A stretch of 64,000 nt of DNA from Mesorhizobium sp. WSM2240 (GCF_040438645.1 NZ_CP159253.1:3720001-3784000); one strand, 5' to 3'. Shown: positions 26,565 to 36,039, numbered from the stretch's first letter. Notes: a model not told the origin generated them from the letters alone. Program-made: numbers and translations.

Positions 26565-27458
26565 ATGACCGTCATCCACAACCAGCAGGAAGTAACGCCC
26601 GCCGTCCTGAAGGTCATGGAACAAACCAACGGTCCGCGCCTGCGCGAGATCATGGTGAGCCTGATCAAGCATCTGCACGGCTTCATCCGCGACGTTCGGC
26701 TGACCGAAACCGAGTTCCAACAGGCGACCAAGATCCTCAAAACCATGGGTCAGCAGAGCAACGACAAGCACAATGAATTCGTGCTCATGGCCGGATCGCT
26801 CGGCGTGTCGTCTCTGGTCTGCCTGCTCAACAACGGGGACAACGGCACGACCGAAACCACGCAGTCCCTCCTGGGACCGTTCTGGCGCATGAACCAGCCG
26901 ATGACCGAGAATGGCGGATCGATCCTGCGATCCGACACTCCCGGTCCCCGGCTCTATGGCACTTTCACCTTCCTCGATCAGGCCGACCTCCCGATCGAGG
27001 GCCTGGAGGTGGACATCTGGCACGCGTCGCCCGTGGGCCTCTATGAGAACCAGGATGAGAGCCAGGCTGACTTCAACCTGCGTGGGAAGTTCATCACCGG
27101 GGCGGACGGGATCGTACGGTTCAAGTCGGTCAAGCCCGTCGGCTACCCGATTCCGACGACGACGACGGTTGGCACGCTCTTGGCCGCACAGAACCGCCAC
27201 CCATACCGTCCGGCGCATGTGCACGTCCTGGCCCACAAACAAGGGTTCAAGACGCTGATCAATCAGACCTATGTCGACGAGACCGACTACCTGACCTCGG
27301 ACGTCCAGTTCGGGGTGACGGAAGCGCTGATTGGAAAACTCGAGAAGCACACCGGCCCGCATCCCGAGGATGGCGACGTCGGCGAATGGTACACGCTCGA
27401 ACACACGCTGAAGCTCGAGCCGGGCATTTCAAAACTTCCAATCCCCCCGATCAAGTGA
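26565..27458 (+). CDS. Intradiol ring-cleavage dioxygenase, catechol/hydroxyquinol 1,2-dioxygenase type
   Basis: The 297-residue Fe(III) dioxygenase has the helical N-terminal dimerisation domain of catechol-type enzymes (residues 1-100) and the catalytic domain (100-297). The four iron ligands can be placed: Y160 (VGLYENQ), Y194 (VGYPIP), H218 and H220 (RPAHVHV). It cleaves a catechol or hydroxyquinol ring between the hydroxyls. Length and N-terminal domain favour hydroxyquinol/catechol enzymes over protocatechuate 3,4-dioxygenase. AAGGAGG lies nine bases before the ATG. Confidence 0.88.
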   Translation: MTVIHNQQEVTPAVLKVMEQTNGPRLREIMVSLIKHLHGFIRDVRLTETEFQQATKILKTMGQQSNDKHNEFVLMAGSLGVSSLVCLLNNGDNGTTETTQSLLGPFWRMNQPMTENGGSILRSDTPGPRLYGTFTFLDQADLPIEGLEVDIWHASPVGLYENQDESQADFNLRGKFITGADGIVRFKSVKPVGYPIPTTTTVGTLLAAQNRHPYRPAHVHVLAHKQGFKTLINQTYVDETDYLTSDVQFGVTEALIGKLEKHTGPHPEDGDVGEWYTLEHTLKLEPGISKLPIPPIK

Positions 27459-27465
27459 GCAGACG

Positions 27466-28248
27466 ATGTTGACAGAACAGCAGCGCCAGGATGCAACTGA
27501 CGCGATCCTGAAGGCCGAGCAGACCCGCAGGGTCTGTCCCCAGCCGTCGAAGACATGGCCCGACATGACGCTCGAGGATGCCTACGACGTACAGCGTCGC
27601 TGGGCGGATGCTCGCATCGCGGGCGGCGCGAAAATCGTCGGGCGCAAAATCGGTCTGACCAGTCGCGCCATGCAGCAAGCCTCGAGGATGACCGAGCCGG
27701 ACTACGGCGTGATTCTGGACGACGCGCTGTTTTATGACGGCGCGCGCATTGAGGCCGGCACGTTCATCAAGCCACGGCTCGAGGTCGAACTGGCCTTCGT
27801 CATGGGCGAGGACCTGTCCGGCGCCGGATGCCAGGTGCATGACGTGCTGCGGGCGACGGAATTCGTTCAACCTGCTCTGGAGATCATCGATTACCGTACC
27901 GAGGTGCCGCGCAAGATCGTGGACACCATCGCCGACAACGCCGCCTTCGGCGCGATCGTTCTCGGTGGGCGAACGATTCGTCCGTTCGACGTCGATCTTC
28001 GTTGGGTCGGCGCAACGTTGTCGCAAAATGGCGTGATCGAGGAGACGGGGGTCTCGGCAGCGGTCATGGGACACCCCGCGGCAGGGCTGGCGTGGTTGGT
28101 GAACAAGCTGGCGCCGCTCGGCGGAGGATTGAAGAAGGGCGATATCGTGCTGGGAGGATCATTTACCCGCCCGGTCGATATTTCCTCCGGCGACGTGATC
28201 TTCGCGGATTTTGGTCCTTTGGGATCGCTGGGCGTCCGGTTCGAGTGA
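27466..28248 (+). CDS. 2-keto-4-pentenoate hydratase-family enzyme (HpaH-like)
   Basis: The 260-residue enzyme belongs to the FAH/hydratase superfamily: GRKIGLTSRAMQQ, DYGVILDDALFYDG, RLEVELAFVMGEDL with acidic metal ligands, and FTRPVDISSGDVIFADFG near the end. Length and motifs are nearest to 2-oxo-hept-3-ene-1,7-dioate hydratase. It adds water to a 2-keto-enoic acid and is normally followed by an aldolase, exactly as here. The gene starts seven bases after the dioxygenase stop. Confidence 0.82.
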   Translation: MLTEQQRQDATDAILKAEQTRRVCPQPSKTWPDMTLEDAYDVQRRWADARIAGGAKIVGRKIGLTSRAMQQASRMTEPDYGVILDDALFYDGARIEAGTFIKPRLEVELAFVMGEDLSGAGCQVHDVLRATEFVQPALEIIDYRTEVPRKIVDTIADNAAFGAIVLGGRTIRPFDVDLRWVGATLSQNGVIEETGVSAAVMGHPAAGLAWLVNKLAPLGGGLKKGDIVLGGSFTRPVDISSGDVIFADFGPLGSLGVRFE

Positions 28249-28293
28249 GAGAGGCTGCCTTCGTCCCATTCTCTCAATTCAACCATCTGGGAT

Positions 28294-29061
28294 ATGGTCA
28301 TGAATTTGCCTGCCAACGATTTCAAGGCCGCGCTGCGCTCCGGACAGACTCAGATCGGCATCTGGAGTTCGCTCTCGGATCCGACAGTGGCGGAGCTTCT
28401 GGCCGGTTGCGGCTATGACTGGATGATGTTCGACACGGAACATTCGACAGTGGGCCCGAACGAAGTCATCAGCTTTCTGCGCACGGTGGCGCCGTATCCA
28501 GTCAGTCCGATCGTGCGTCCCGGTTGGAACAACCCGGTGGAGATCAAGAAGCTTCTCGACGCTGGGGCGCAGACCCTGCTGATCCCCTATGTGCAATCCG
28601 CGGAAGAGGCCCGGTCGGCGGTGGCCGCGGTGACCTATCCGCCCAAGGGCGTGCGGGGCGTCTCCGGAATCACCCGCGCCACCCGCTACGGCGTCGTTAC
28701 CAACTATGCCACCCGCGCCAATGAGGAAATCTGCCTGCTGGTCCAGGTCGAAACCCGCGAGGCACTGTCGCAACTCAGGGAGATCGCGCAGGTGCCGGGC
28801 GTGGACGGCGTGTTCTTCGGCCCCGCCGACTTGGCGGCCAGTTTCGGCTATCCGGGGCAGCCGTCGCACGACGAGATTAGGAAGGCGATTCTTGATGGAA
28901 TCGCCCTGGTTCAGGACCTTGGCGTGCCAGCCGGGATTCTGTCTCTGGATCAGGAGTTTCTGCGCGAGGCCAAGATGGCCGGCGCTTTGTTCATGGCAGT
29001 TGACGTTGACAGTGGGCTGTTGCGCCGGTCCGCGGTCGCGCGGCGCGCCGAATGGTCCTGA
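28294..29061 (+). CDS. HpcH/HpaI-family aldolase
   Basis: The 255-residue class II aldolase of the HpcH/HpaI family shows GIWSSLSDPTVAELLAGCG, MMFDTEHSTVGPNE, the catalytic Arg in PIVRPGWNNP, and DGVFFGPADLAASFG with the metal-binding acidic residue. It splits 4-hydroxy-2-oxo acids into pyruvate (or oxaloacetate) and an aldehyde. A second ATG two codons downstream (28300) is also possible. It follows the hydratase, giving a standard hydratase-aldolase pair. Confidence 0.88.
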   Translation: MVMNLPANDFKAALRSGQTQIGIWSSLSDPTVAELLAGCGYDWMMFDTEHSTVGPNEVISFLRTVAPYPVSPIVRPGWNNPVEIKKLLDAGAQTLLIPYVQSAEEARSAVAAVTYPPKGVRGVSGITRATRYGVVTNYATRANEEICLLVQVETREALSQLREIAQVPGVDGVFFGPADLAASFGYPGQPSHDEIRKAILDGIALVQDLGVPAGILSLDQEFLREAKMAGALFMAVDVDSGLLRRSAVARRAEWS

Positions 29062-29708
29062 CTGCGATGAAGGAAAGAGCGCATTCCGCCCTGCGCGCTG
29101 CTCTGAACATGAACAACACCGCGCTCGTGCAACGGGCCGGCGATGGTTACACAGGGCTGGCGGTCCGCATTGCGGAACGCATCAGCGCCGAGATGGGCGC
29201 GCCCCTGACCTTCGTCGAACACCCTAACGCGCAATCCGTCTTGCAGGCCGAGCCGGACGGGTGGGACATCGCCTTTCTCGCAATTGACCCCTCGCGCACC
29301 GACCGAATCGCGTTCAGCGATCCCTATCACAGTGTCGAGGCGACATTTCTGGTGCGAGATGTCCTAGCGCATCGGTCATGCGCCGAAATCCTGCAGGGGG
29401 ATCACATGATCATGAGCGCGAAGGGCGCCGCCTATCAGGCACGCCTGTCCGCACTCACGCCCAAGGGGCTGCTTGTCGTCGCAACTTCCCCGGACGAGGC
29501 GCGACAGCGCTTTCTGCGCGGCGAGGGCCATGCGCTCGCCGGTATTCGTGAGACCCTTGAATCAGTCAAGATTCCCGGAGCCCGCATCCTCCCGGATAAC
29601 TTCGCGCACATCGAACAAGCAGTTGCCGTGCCCGTTCTTGCCAATGCCCAAATCGCGCTGATCAATCGAACGCTCAGAAAAAATGCTTTGAGGCAGAACA
29701 CATTCTAG
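29052..29708 (+). CDS. Solute-binding-protein family 3-like protein without signal peptide
   Basis: The 218-residue protein resembles the amino-acid-type periplasmic binding fold: LRAALNMNNTALVQ, GLAVRIAERISAEMGAPLTFVEH, WDIAFLAIDPSRTDRIAFSDPY and VEATFLVRD. No signal peptide is present, so it should be cytoplasmic. Similar leaderless proteins occur in other catabolic operons, where their role is unclear (ligand sensing or an enzyme-like function). It overlaps the aldolase gene by ten bases. The C terminus seems somewhat short, and an IS110 remnant follows at once. Confidence 0.7.
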   Translation: MVLTAMKERAHSALRAALNMNNTALVQRAGDGYTGLAVRIAERISAEMGAPLTFVEHPNAQSVLQAEPDGWDIAFLAIDPSRTDRIAFSDPYHSVEATFLVRDVLAHRSCAEILQGDHMIMSAKGAAYQARLSALTPKGLLVVATSPDEARQRFLRGEGHALAGIRETLESVKIPGARILPDNFAHIEQAVAVPVLANAQIALINRTLRKNALRQNTF

Positions 29709-29735
29709 CAACTGTATCTGTCAGGGTGCCGAAGG

Positions 29736-30020
29736 TTGCTCACTTCTGACGGTTCCTGCGCAGGGCATTCGCGACGGTGACGAACTTCTGAGCTACGGCG
29801 TGATGATGACGTTGTGCGGTTTTCCGGCTTTGCGCAGACGATCAGCGAAGGGTTTGATGATCGGGTTGTGATGCGCGGCGACCAATGCCGCCTGAAACAT
29901 CAGGTGTCGCAGGGAACGACGGCCGCCCGCGATGGCCCGTTTCCGCGAAGTGTTCCGCTATCATGCGCCACCGGAGCCAAGCCCGCGAGAGCTCTGCCGC
30001 TCGGCGTGGCGGTCGTCGTG
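29736..30020 (-). mobile_element. IS110-family transposase remnant, 3' end
   Basis: Read on the minus strand, the C-terminal blocks of an IS110 transposase appear: RAIAGGRRSLRHLMFQAALV, then HHNPIIKPFADRLRKAGKP. A one-base shift follows, and then VAQKFVTVANALRRNRQK. The rest of the gene is missing and at least one frameshift is present. It marks the right edge of the catabolic island. Confidence 0.78.
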
Positions 30021-30439
30021 ACAGAGCCCAACGCGGACCTTCACGAACCAATTTTCAGCAGGGTAACGGACTTTAAAGGTGAACCAGCTCCGCCACCCCT
30101 TGCGAACGACGCTATGCTGAAGGGTTTCGGATGCCGTCAGGCGTACGAAAACCTCTCACGCAGGAACCCGCGGGCAGCAGGCGGTGAGCTATGGGGATTT
30201 GTGTCTCGGGGTGTGCCAGCGTCTGTCGCGGACGTCCGCATGGGGCGCTGGTGGCTGGTCCAGCATGCGACTTCTGGGCCAGGTCGGAGACCTTCTTGCG
30301 GTGATGCCGACGGGCTTCACGTGCCTGACGACCGGCGCGATAGCGATGCGCGCATACCTTCCCATTGACCCGCGCCGGCGTGGCGCGGTCGTGCGAGGAA
30401 GCGGGCCACGCCGGGTCATGGAGCGTTCTCCCGGTTTGT

Positions 30440-31035
30440 TGCTGTTTGGCTAGGCGGTCCGCGCGGTTGCCTGCACCGTTCGAACCCGCGATGACGATCA
30501 TACGCCCGCCGCAGGATGGGCAAGGCGGGCGGAAGTCGTCCGGTTCTGTCGGAGGATTGTTCGTGACGGGAGGCGCGGCCGCGAGCAGTTGGCGGGCGTG
30601 TGCGAGGCGGTCCTTGCGAGGGCCGCCTGCGAGCAGGCCGTAGTGTCGGATGCGATGGAAACCGCGCGGCAGAATGTGGAGCGGGAACCGACGAATGAAC
30701 TTGTCGGTAGCGAGCATCATGACACGCTGTCGGTCGGCGCCGTTGCGGCGATAGTCCTGGTAGCGGAAGGTGACGCCAGCCTCTTCGAAGGCGATCAGAC
30801 GGCGGTTCGAGATCGCGACCCAGTGGGTATAGCGCGACAGATAGGCGAGCACCGCCTCAGGACCGGCGAAGGGCGGCTTGGCGTAGACTACCCAGCGCTT
30901 CTTCCTGACGGCATCCAGGTGGCGTAGGAAGGCCCGTCGCTCGGCGAGGTGCGCCATCGATCCGAAGAAGGCGAGCCGCCCAGCGTCGTGCAGCGCGAGC
31001 AGTCGGGTGACCGCGTAGCCATGCCGCCGGGCTCG
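30440..31035 (-). mobile_element. IS91-family transposase remnant (C-terminal part)
   Basis: The minus strand encodes the C-terminal half of an IS91-type rolling-circle transposase: RLLALHDAGRLAFFGSMAHL, VVYAKPPFAGPEAVLAYLSRY, THWVAISNRRLIAFEEAGVTF, MMLATDKFIRRFPLHILPRGFHR and RIRHYGLLAGG, then CPSCGGRMIVI. The N-terminal part with the catalytic tyrosines is absent or scrambled, so it is inactive. The frame continues past the natural end into unrelated sequence (to 30112). It abuts the 3' end of the GntR gene at 31088. Confidence 0.82.
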
Positions 31036-31087
31036 GCGAGGGCATTGACGCTGTAGGTCCAGTCGATCCGCTGGTGCTAAGCGCACC

Positions 31088-32080
31088 CTAGACCGACGAG
31101 CTGCTACGCAGGTTCGACGCGAGCGTCTGCTTCGATGAACGAAGATGATCGCGCGCGGCGGCTGTCGCCGCCGCTTCGTCGCGCGCCATGAGCGCATCGA
31201 TCAGGCGAAGATGCTCGCCGATTGCCCTGAGGTTGCGCTCACACTCGTCGGTTTTGTCCCACTGGAAGTGGTAGTGGAAGATCAATGTGATGACCTTCTG
31301 GAACTCGGCTACGAAGCGGTTGTGCACGACGCTGCCGATCGTCGCGTGGAATCGCTCATCGAGAAGCGAGAAATCGTGATAGCGCGCATCGATCTCCTCG
31401 GCGAGCCGGCGATGCTCGTCGGCGAGTTCCTCGAGCCTCTGCCATATCGCGTGGTCGCCCGGGAGGGCGACCAGATGCGAAACCGCGTTCAACTCGAGCA
31501 TGAGGCGGAAATCCGACAGCTCCAGGGCATACTCGCGTGTGAAGCCCACCAGCTCCCAGCCACCCCGTGGGCGCCTGCTGACAAGACCAAACCGGCTGAG
31601 CGAAGCGAGGAACTCCTGCAAGCCGTAGGCTGGTACACGGAACTTGCGGGCAAGCTCGGTCACGTTGAGGCTCGTGCCCGGCGGAACGTCGGATCGCAAT
31701 ATCCAGTCCAGGAACTGCCGTTCCAGTTCCTCCTGCGAGATCTGATCGGATTGAACGACGAGGCGATCACCTGCCTTCGGAGCGCGAAGCAGTGATTTGC
31801 TTCGGCCTACCCACGCGATGATCCCCTCGCCTTGAAGGCGATCCAACGCCGACCGCACCACGGTTCGGCTGACGTCTAGATGACACGCGAGCGCCAGTTC
31901 AGGAGGGAGCTGGTCGCCCCGCTTCAACGTGCCGCAATAGTCCAGCAGTCCGTTGAAGGCCCTCCTGAACCGCTCATCCGTTCGCGCCAAGCTCTCGTTC
32001 TCCCGATGGCTGCGCAGCCTATCACGCAAGCTCGATTGACGACAATAATTAAAAACAATTGACTTGATGCTTCCGGCCAC
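31088..32080 (-). CDS. GntR-family regulator with two winged helices and FCD domain
   Basis: This regulator of up to 330 residues is longer than usual. Residues 33-100 form a GntR winged helix (LPPELALACHLDVSRTVVRSALDRLQGEG). Residues 115-185 look like a second winged helix (LERQFLDWILRSDVPPGTSLN, LARKFRVPAYGLQEFLASLSRFGLV). Residues 190-315 are FCD-like, with histidines in HDFSLLDERFHATIG and EHLRLIDALM. The start is uncertain: the GTG at 32080 lies inside an A/T-rich promoter-like stretch and a TTG further in is possible. It is divergent from the sugar transporter operon at 32125, its likely target. Confidence 0.78.
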   Translation of the reverse strand: MAGSIKSIVFNYCRQSSLRDRLRSHRENESLARTDERFRRAFNGLLDYCGTLKRGDQLPPELALACHLDVSRTVVRSALDRLQGEGIIAWVGRSKSLLRAPKAGDRLVVQSDQISQEELERQFLDWILRSDVPPGTSLNVTELARKFRVPAYGLQEFLASLSRFGLVSRRPRGGWELVGFTREYALELSDFRLMLELNAVSHLVALPGDHAIWQRLEELADEHRRLAEEIDARYHDFSLLDERFHATIGSVVHNRFVAEFQKVITLIFHYHFQWDKTDECERNLRAIGEHLRLIDALMARDEAAATAAARDHLRSSKQTLASNLRSSSSV

Positions 32081-32124
32081 GCACCGTGCTTTTAATAATA
32101 TTGAACCGTGACGGGAGGAACGTC

Positions 32125-33147
32125 ATGTCGGCCGCCGCTAGGAGCGGGCATGCCGTCGGAGGCATGGTGCAATTCAATGCCGAGACACTTCACAAGCTGT
32201 CGGCGCTCGCCACGCTCGGCATCCTGATAGGCATTTTCGCCTTCGGGAACGCCGCCTTCCTGTCTGTGAACAACGGGCTGACCATCCTGTTGCAGACCTC
32301 GGTCATCGGCCTCCTCGGTATCGGGATGACGATGGTCATCATCACCGGCGGCATCGATCTCAGTGTCGGGTCGGTGCTCGCCTTGTCTGGCACGGCCACC
32401 GGCCTCATGGTCAAGGCGGGCGTGCCCGTGCCGCTCGCCATGACAGGCGGGGTCGGCGTCGGCGCGCTCTGCGGACTGGCCAACGGCCTCGTCGTCACCA
32501 AGCTGCGTATCACTCCGTTCGTCGCCACGCTCGGCATGATGATGATCGCGCGTGGGGCCGCGCTTCAGCTCACCGGTGCCGCCCCGATTTCGCGGCTGGG
32601 CGACGTGTTCGGCAGGCTGGGCAACGGCGCACTGTTCCGCGTTGTCGAGCAGCAGCCGAACGGCCTGTCGAAGGTCGTCTTTCCGGGAATCCCCTATCCT
32701 GCGATCCTGTTGCTGGTCGTCGCGCTCATGGCGGCGTTCCTGCTTAAGCGCCGACCGCTCGGACGCCACATCTACGCAACGGGCTCGAATGAGGAGGCGG
32801 CGCGGCTTTCGGGCGTCAATGTCGACCGCACAAAAATCGCCGCATACCTGATGTCGGGCGCGCTCGCCGGCCTTGCCGGCAACGTGCTCATGTCGCGCCT
32901 CGTCACCGCGCAGCCCAACGAGGGCCTCATGTACGAACTCGACGCGATCGCGTCGGCGGTGATCGGCGGAGCGTCGCTGATGGGCGGCGTAGGCACGATC
33001 TCGGGCACCATGATCGGTGCTTTCATAATAGGCGTGCTGCGCAACGGCCTGAATATGGCCGGCGTATCCGCCTTCATCCAGCAGATCATCATCGGCTTCG
33101 TCGTCATAGCAGCGGTCTTTGTCGACCAGCTTCGAAGCCGCCGATGA
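32125..33147 (+). CDS. Ribose-type sugar ABC transporter permease
   Basis: This 340-residue inner-membrane permease is of the RbsC/FrcC family, with about ten hydrophobic segments and the family motif GGIDLSVGSVLALSG (residues 74-90), followed by KLRITPFVATLGMM and GASLMGGVGTISGTMIGA. The ATG at 32125 has GGGAGG a few bases upstream. The gene is first in an operon permease-binding protein-ATPase-dehydrogenase. Confidence 0.88.
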   Translation: MSAAARSGHAVGGMVQFNAETLHKLSALATLGILIGIFAFGNAAFLSVNNGLTILLQTSVIGLLGIGMTMVIITGGIDLSVGSVLALSGTATGLMVKAGVPVPLAMTGGVGVGALCGLANGLVVTKLRITPFVATLGMMMIARGAALQLTGAAPISRLGDVFGRLGNGALFRVVEQQPNGLSKVVFPGIPYPAILLLVVALMAAFLLKRRPLGRHIYATGSNEEAARLSGVNVDRTKIAAYLMSGALAGLAGNVLMSRLVTAQPNEGLMYELDAIASAVIGGASLMGGVGTISGTMIGAFIIGVLRNGLNMAGVSAFIQQIIIGFVVIAAVFVDQLRSRR

Positions 33148-33180
33148 GTGCGACCAACAAGTAACAAGTGGAGGAACACA

Positions 33181-34122
33181 ATGAAGACTTCTCTAAAGAC
33201 CCTGCTCGCGCTCGGCGTCGTCATGGCCTTGCCGGCGATGGCATCGGCCGGCGAGATCGCCGTGATCGTCAAAACTACAAACTCGAACTTCTGGCAGAAC
33301 GTCAACAAGGGCGCCAGCGCGGCAATCGCCGGTCAGTCCGAGCACACGATAACTTTCGACGGCCCGGCCGCCGAGTCGGCGATCGCAGACCAGGTCAACC
33401 TTGTCGACAACGCGGTCAACCGCGGCGTGGCCGGCATCGTGCTGGCCCCGTCCGATCCTGAATCGCTCATTCCCGCAGTCAAGAGGGCCAACGAGGCCGG
33501 CATCCCGGTCACGATCATCGATTCCGCACTCGGCGAAGGAGGCAAGGGCACATTTCAAGCCTTCCTGGCCACCGACAACTGCGCGGCCGGCAAGCTCGCG
33601 GCCGACAAGATGATCGAACTCGCCGGCAGCGAGGGCAAGATCGCCGTCATGTCGTATGTCGCGGGTGTTGGCTCGGAGATCGGCCGCGTCGGCTGCTTCG
33701 TCGAGCAGATCAAGGCAAATTCCAAGCTCGAGATCGTGGGCCCCTACTATTCGCAGTCGCAGATGGCCACAGCGCTGAACCAGACCACCGACGTTCTTGC
33801 CGCCAACCCGGACCTCAAGGGCATCTTCGGCGCCAACGAGCCGACCGCCGTGGGCATGGGCCGCGCCATCCAGCAGGCCGGCAAGGCCGGCCAGATTGCC
33901 GCCATCGGTTTCGACGGGAACGAAGACCTGCAAGCCTTCGTCCGCGACGGCACGCTCAACGCGACGTTGGTTCAGGGCTCGTTCCAGATGGGTGAGCTCG
34001 GCGTCAAGGCGGTTCTCGACCTGATCGCCGGCAAGTCCGTCGAAGCCCAGATCGATACTGGCGTCGTCCTCGTCACCAAGGACAACATCGACGCCGACGA
34101 AGCGAAGAACGTTCTCTATTAG
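33181..34122 (+). CDS. Sugar ABC transporter periplasmic binding protein, RbsB-like
   Basis: The 313-residue precursor has a signal peptide (KTLLALGVVMALPAMASAGE) and the periplasmic-binding-protein type I fold: AVIVKTTNSNFWQNVNKGA, GIVLAPSDPESLIPAVKRA, TIIDSALG, ATDNCAAGKLAA and IAAIGFDGNEDLQAFVRDG. GGAGG lies just before the ATG at 33181. The exact sugar or polyol bound cannot be read. Confidence 0.88.
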   Translation: MKTSLKTLLALGVVMALPAMASAGEIAVIVKTTNSNFWQNVNKGASAAIAGQSEHTITFDGPAAESAIADQVNLVDNAVNRGVAGIVLAPSDPESLIPAVKRANEAGIPVTIIDSALGEGGKGTFQAFLATDNCAAGKLAADKMIELAGSEGKIAVMSYVAGVGSEIGRVGCFVEQIKANSKLEIVGPYYSQSQMATALNQTTDVLAANPDLKGIFGANEPTAVGMGRAIQQAGKAGQIAAIGFDGNEDLQAFVRDGTLNATLVQGSFQMGELGVKAVLDLIAGKSVEAQIDTGVVLVTKDNIDADEAKNVLY

Positions 34123-34188
34123 CCAGCCTTGCCGGCGCGGCCGCCTTCGTGCGCCGCGCCGGACTCCTGTATCGACGAAGGGCCCTCC

Positions 34189-34959
34189 ATGTCTCCCCTT
34201 GTGGAAATGATCGACATCGAAAAGCATTTTGGTGGCATAAAGGCGGTTAACGAGGTCTCGCTCGACCTTCATGAAGGCGAGGTCGTGGGTGTCCTCGGCC
34301 ACAACGGCGCGGGCAAGTCCTGCCTCATGCGCATTCTGTCGGGAGCAATGACGGCAAACGCCGGCACCATCCGCGTCGGTGGCGCGGAAGCCATCATCGA
34401 TTCTCCGCAAGCCGCCCGCCACCTTGGGATCGAGACCATCTACCAGACGCTGGCACTTGCCGACCACCTTGATGCACCCGCCAACCTGTTTCTCGGCCGC
34501 GAACTGCGCACGCGTTGGGGCAATCTCGACGACCGGCGGATGCTGGAGGAAGCTCGCAACGTGCTTGCCCGGCTCAATCCCAATTTCCGCAATCTGGGCG
34601 ATCCGGTGTCGCGGCTGTCTGGCGGGCAGCGCCAGGTCATCGCGATCGCGCGGGCGATCTACTTCGACGTCAAGATAATCATCATGGACGAGCCCACGGC
34701 AGCGCTAGGCCCGGCGGAGACAGCCATGGTCGGCGAACTGATAAAGCAACTGAAGCAGGAAGGTATCGGCATCTTTCTGATCAGCCACGATATGCATGAC
34801 GTTTTCGAGCTTTGCGACCGCGTCATGGTTATGAACCGCGGGCGCAGCGTCGGCTCCCACCGCGTTAGCGAGGTGTCGAAGGACGACGTGCTCAGCCTGA
34901 TCATCAAGGGCGAACTGCCGGCCGGCTGGGCACCGCGTGACGCGGAGAAATTGCAGTGA
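34189..34959 (+). CDS. Sugar ABC transporter ATPase, single domain (FrcA-like)
   Basis: This 256-residue ATPase has Walker A GHNGAGKS, signature [15 protein letters not shown], Walker [13 protein letters not shown] and the H-loop LISHDMHDV. Unlike RbsA it has a single nucleotide-binding domain, as in the rhizobial fructose-type transporters (FrcA). The frame is open upstream to 34129, but the ATG at 34189 begins a normal N terminus. It overlaps the dehydrogenase gene by GTGA. Confidence 0.88.
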   Translation: MSPLVEMIDIEKHFGGIKAVNEVSLDLHEGEVVGVLGHNGAGKSCLMRILSGAMTANAGTIRVGGAEAIIDSPQAARHLGIETIYQTLALADHLDAPANLFLGRELRTRWGNLDDRRMLEEARNVLARLNPNFRNLGDPVSRLSGGQRQVIAIARAIYFDVKIIIMDEPTAALGPAETAMVGELIKQLKQEGIGIFLISHDMHDVFELCDRVMVMNRGRSVGSHRVSEVSKDDVLSLIIKGELPAGWAPRDAEKLQ

Positions 34960-35990
34960 ATATTACCGGGTTGTTCGAGGCCGATGCCGCGACCATGCTG
35001 ACTGGTACCTGCGTCGAGCCGGGTCGTTTCGAGCTGCGCGAAGCTGCGGTGCCGATGGAGGCTCCGGAGGGGTGGGCGCTGGTCGACATCAGCGCGGTGG
35101 GACTGTGCGGCACGGACTATCACATCTTCGAGGGCAAGCACCCCTATCTGCAATATCCCCGCGTCATCGGCCATGAGCTGAGCGGCCGACTGGTCGCGTC
35201 CGCAGGTGGCATGGCGGCCGGCACGCTGGTCGTGGTCAATCCATATCTTTCGTGTGGCTCGTGCCGCGCCTGTCTGCGTGGCAAACCGAATTGCTGCATG
35301 CACATCGAGGTTCTCGGTGTGCACCGGGACGGCGGGTTGTGCAGCCGCATCGCGGTTCCCGCCTCCAACCTCTATCCGGCCGACGGGCTCGATGAGTTGC
35401 AAGCGGCGATGGTGGAGTTCCTTGCCATCGGCGCACATGCCGTCTCGCGCTCGGGCATCCAGCCGGGCGATCGCGTGCTGGTGACCGGCGCGGGTCCGAT
35501 CGGCCTCGGGACAGCGCTTTTCGCCACGCTGGAAGGCGCGGATGTCCACCTGCTCGACCTCAGCGCCAAGCGAACGGCGCTGGCGGGCCACAATTTCGGA
35601 TTCGACCTTCTCTACAATGATCCGGCGCGTATTCTGAAAGGCGATCTGGCGGACGGCTTCGACATCGTCTTCGACGCCACCGGCAACGCCAAGGCCATTG
35701 AGGCGGGCTTTCCGCTGCTGGCGCACGGATCGACCTATGTCCTGGTCAGCGTCGTCAAGGACGACATCAGCTTCAGCGACGCGGAGTTCCACAAGCGCGA
35801 GGCGCGCGTCGTCGGTAGCCGCAACGCGTTGAGGTCCGACTTCGAGCGGGTGATGGAGGCAATCCGGCAAGGTAGGATCGACACCGGCGCGCTTCTGTCC
35901 GCTGAGATCGCGCTCGCCGACCTGCCGTCGCGGTTCGCCGCGCTCGCCGACGACCGCGAGGGATTGATCAAGGCAGTGGTCCGCCCCTGA
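34956..35990 (+). CDS. Zinc-dependent alcohol/polyol dehydrogenase
   Basis: This 344-residue medium-chain dehydrogenase has catalytic zinc ligands in [12 protein letters not shown] and GHELSG. The structural-zinc loop carries several cysteines ([16 protein letters not shown]), and the nucleotide-binding loop is [12 protein letters not shown]. It is likely to oxidise a sugar alcohol or sugar imported by the upstream transporter. It starts with GTG in a four-base overlap with the ATPase gene. Confidence 0.88.
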   Translation: MNITGLFEADAATMLTGTCVEPGRFELREAAVPMEAPEGWALVDISAVGLCGTDYHIFEGKHPYLQYPRVIGHELSGRLVASAGGMAAGTLVVVNPYLSCGSCRACLRGKPNCCMHIEVLGVHRDGGLCSRIAVPASNLYPADGLDELQAAMVEFLAIGAHAVSRSGIQPGDRVLVTGAGPIGLGTALFATLEGADVHLLDLSAKRTALAGHNFGFDLLYNDPARILKGDLADGFDIVFDATGNAKAIEAGFPLLAHGSTYVLVSVVKDDISFSDAEFHKREARVVGSRNALRSDFERVMEAIRQGRIDTGALLSAEIALADLPSRFAALADDREGLIKAVVRP

Positions 35991-36039
35991 CGGCTTGACA
36001 TATCAGGCGCCGCGCCTGCTGGATGTCCCCACTACATGG

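Noticed and set aside
25740..27404. Long minus-strand open frame of 554 codons across the isomerase, aroQ and dioxygenase genes
   Set aside because: It is antisense to three well-supported genes, has biased composition typical of the opposite strand of high-GC codons, and no recognisable domain.
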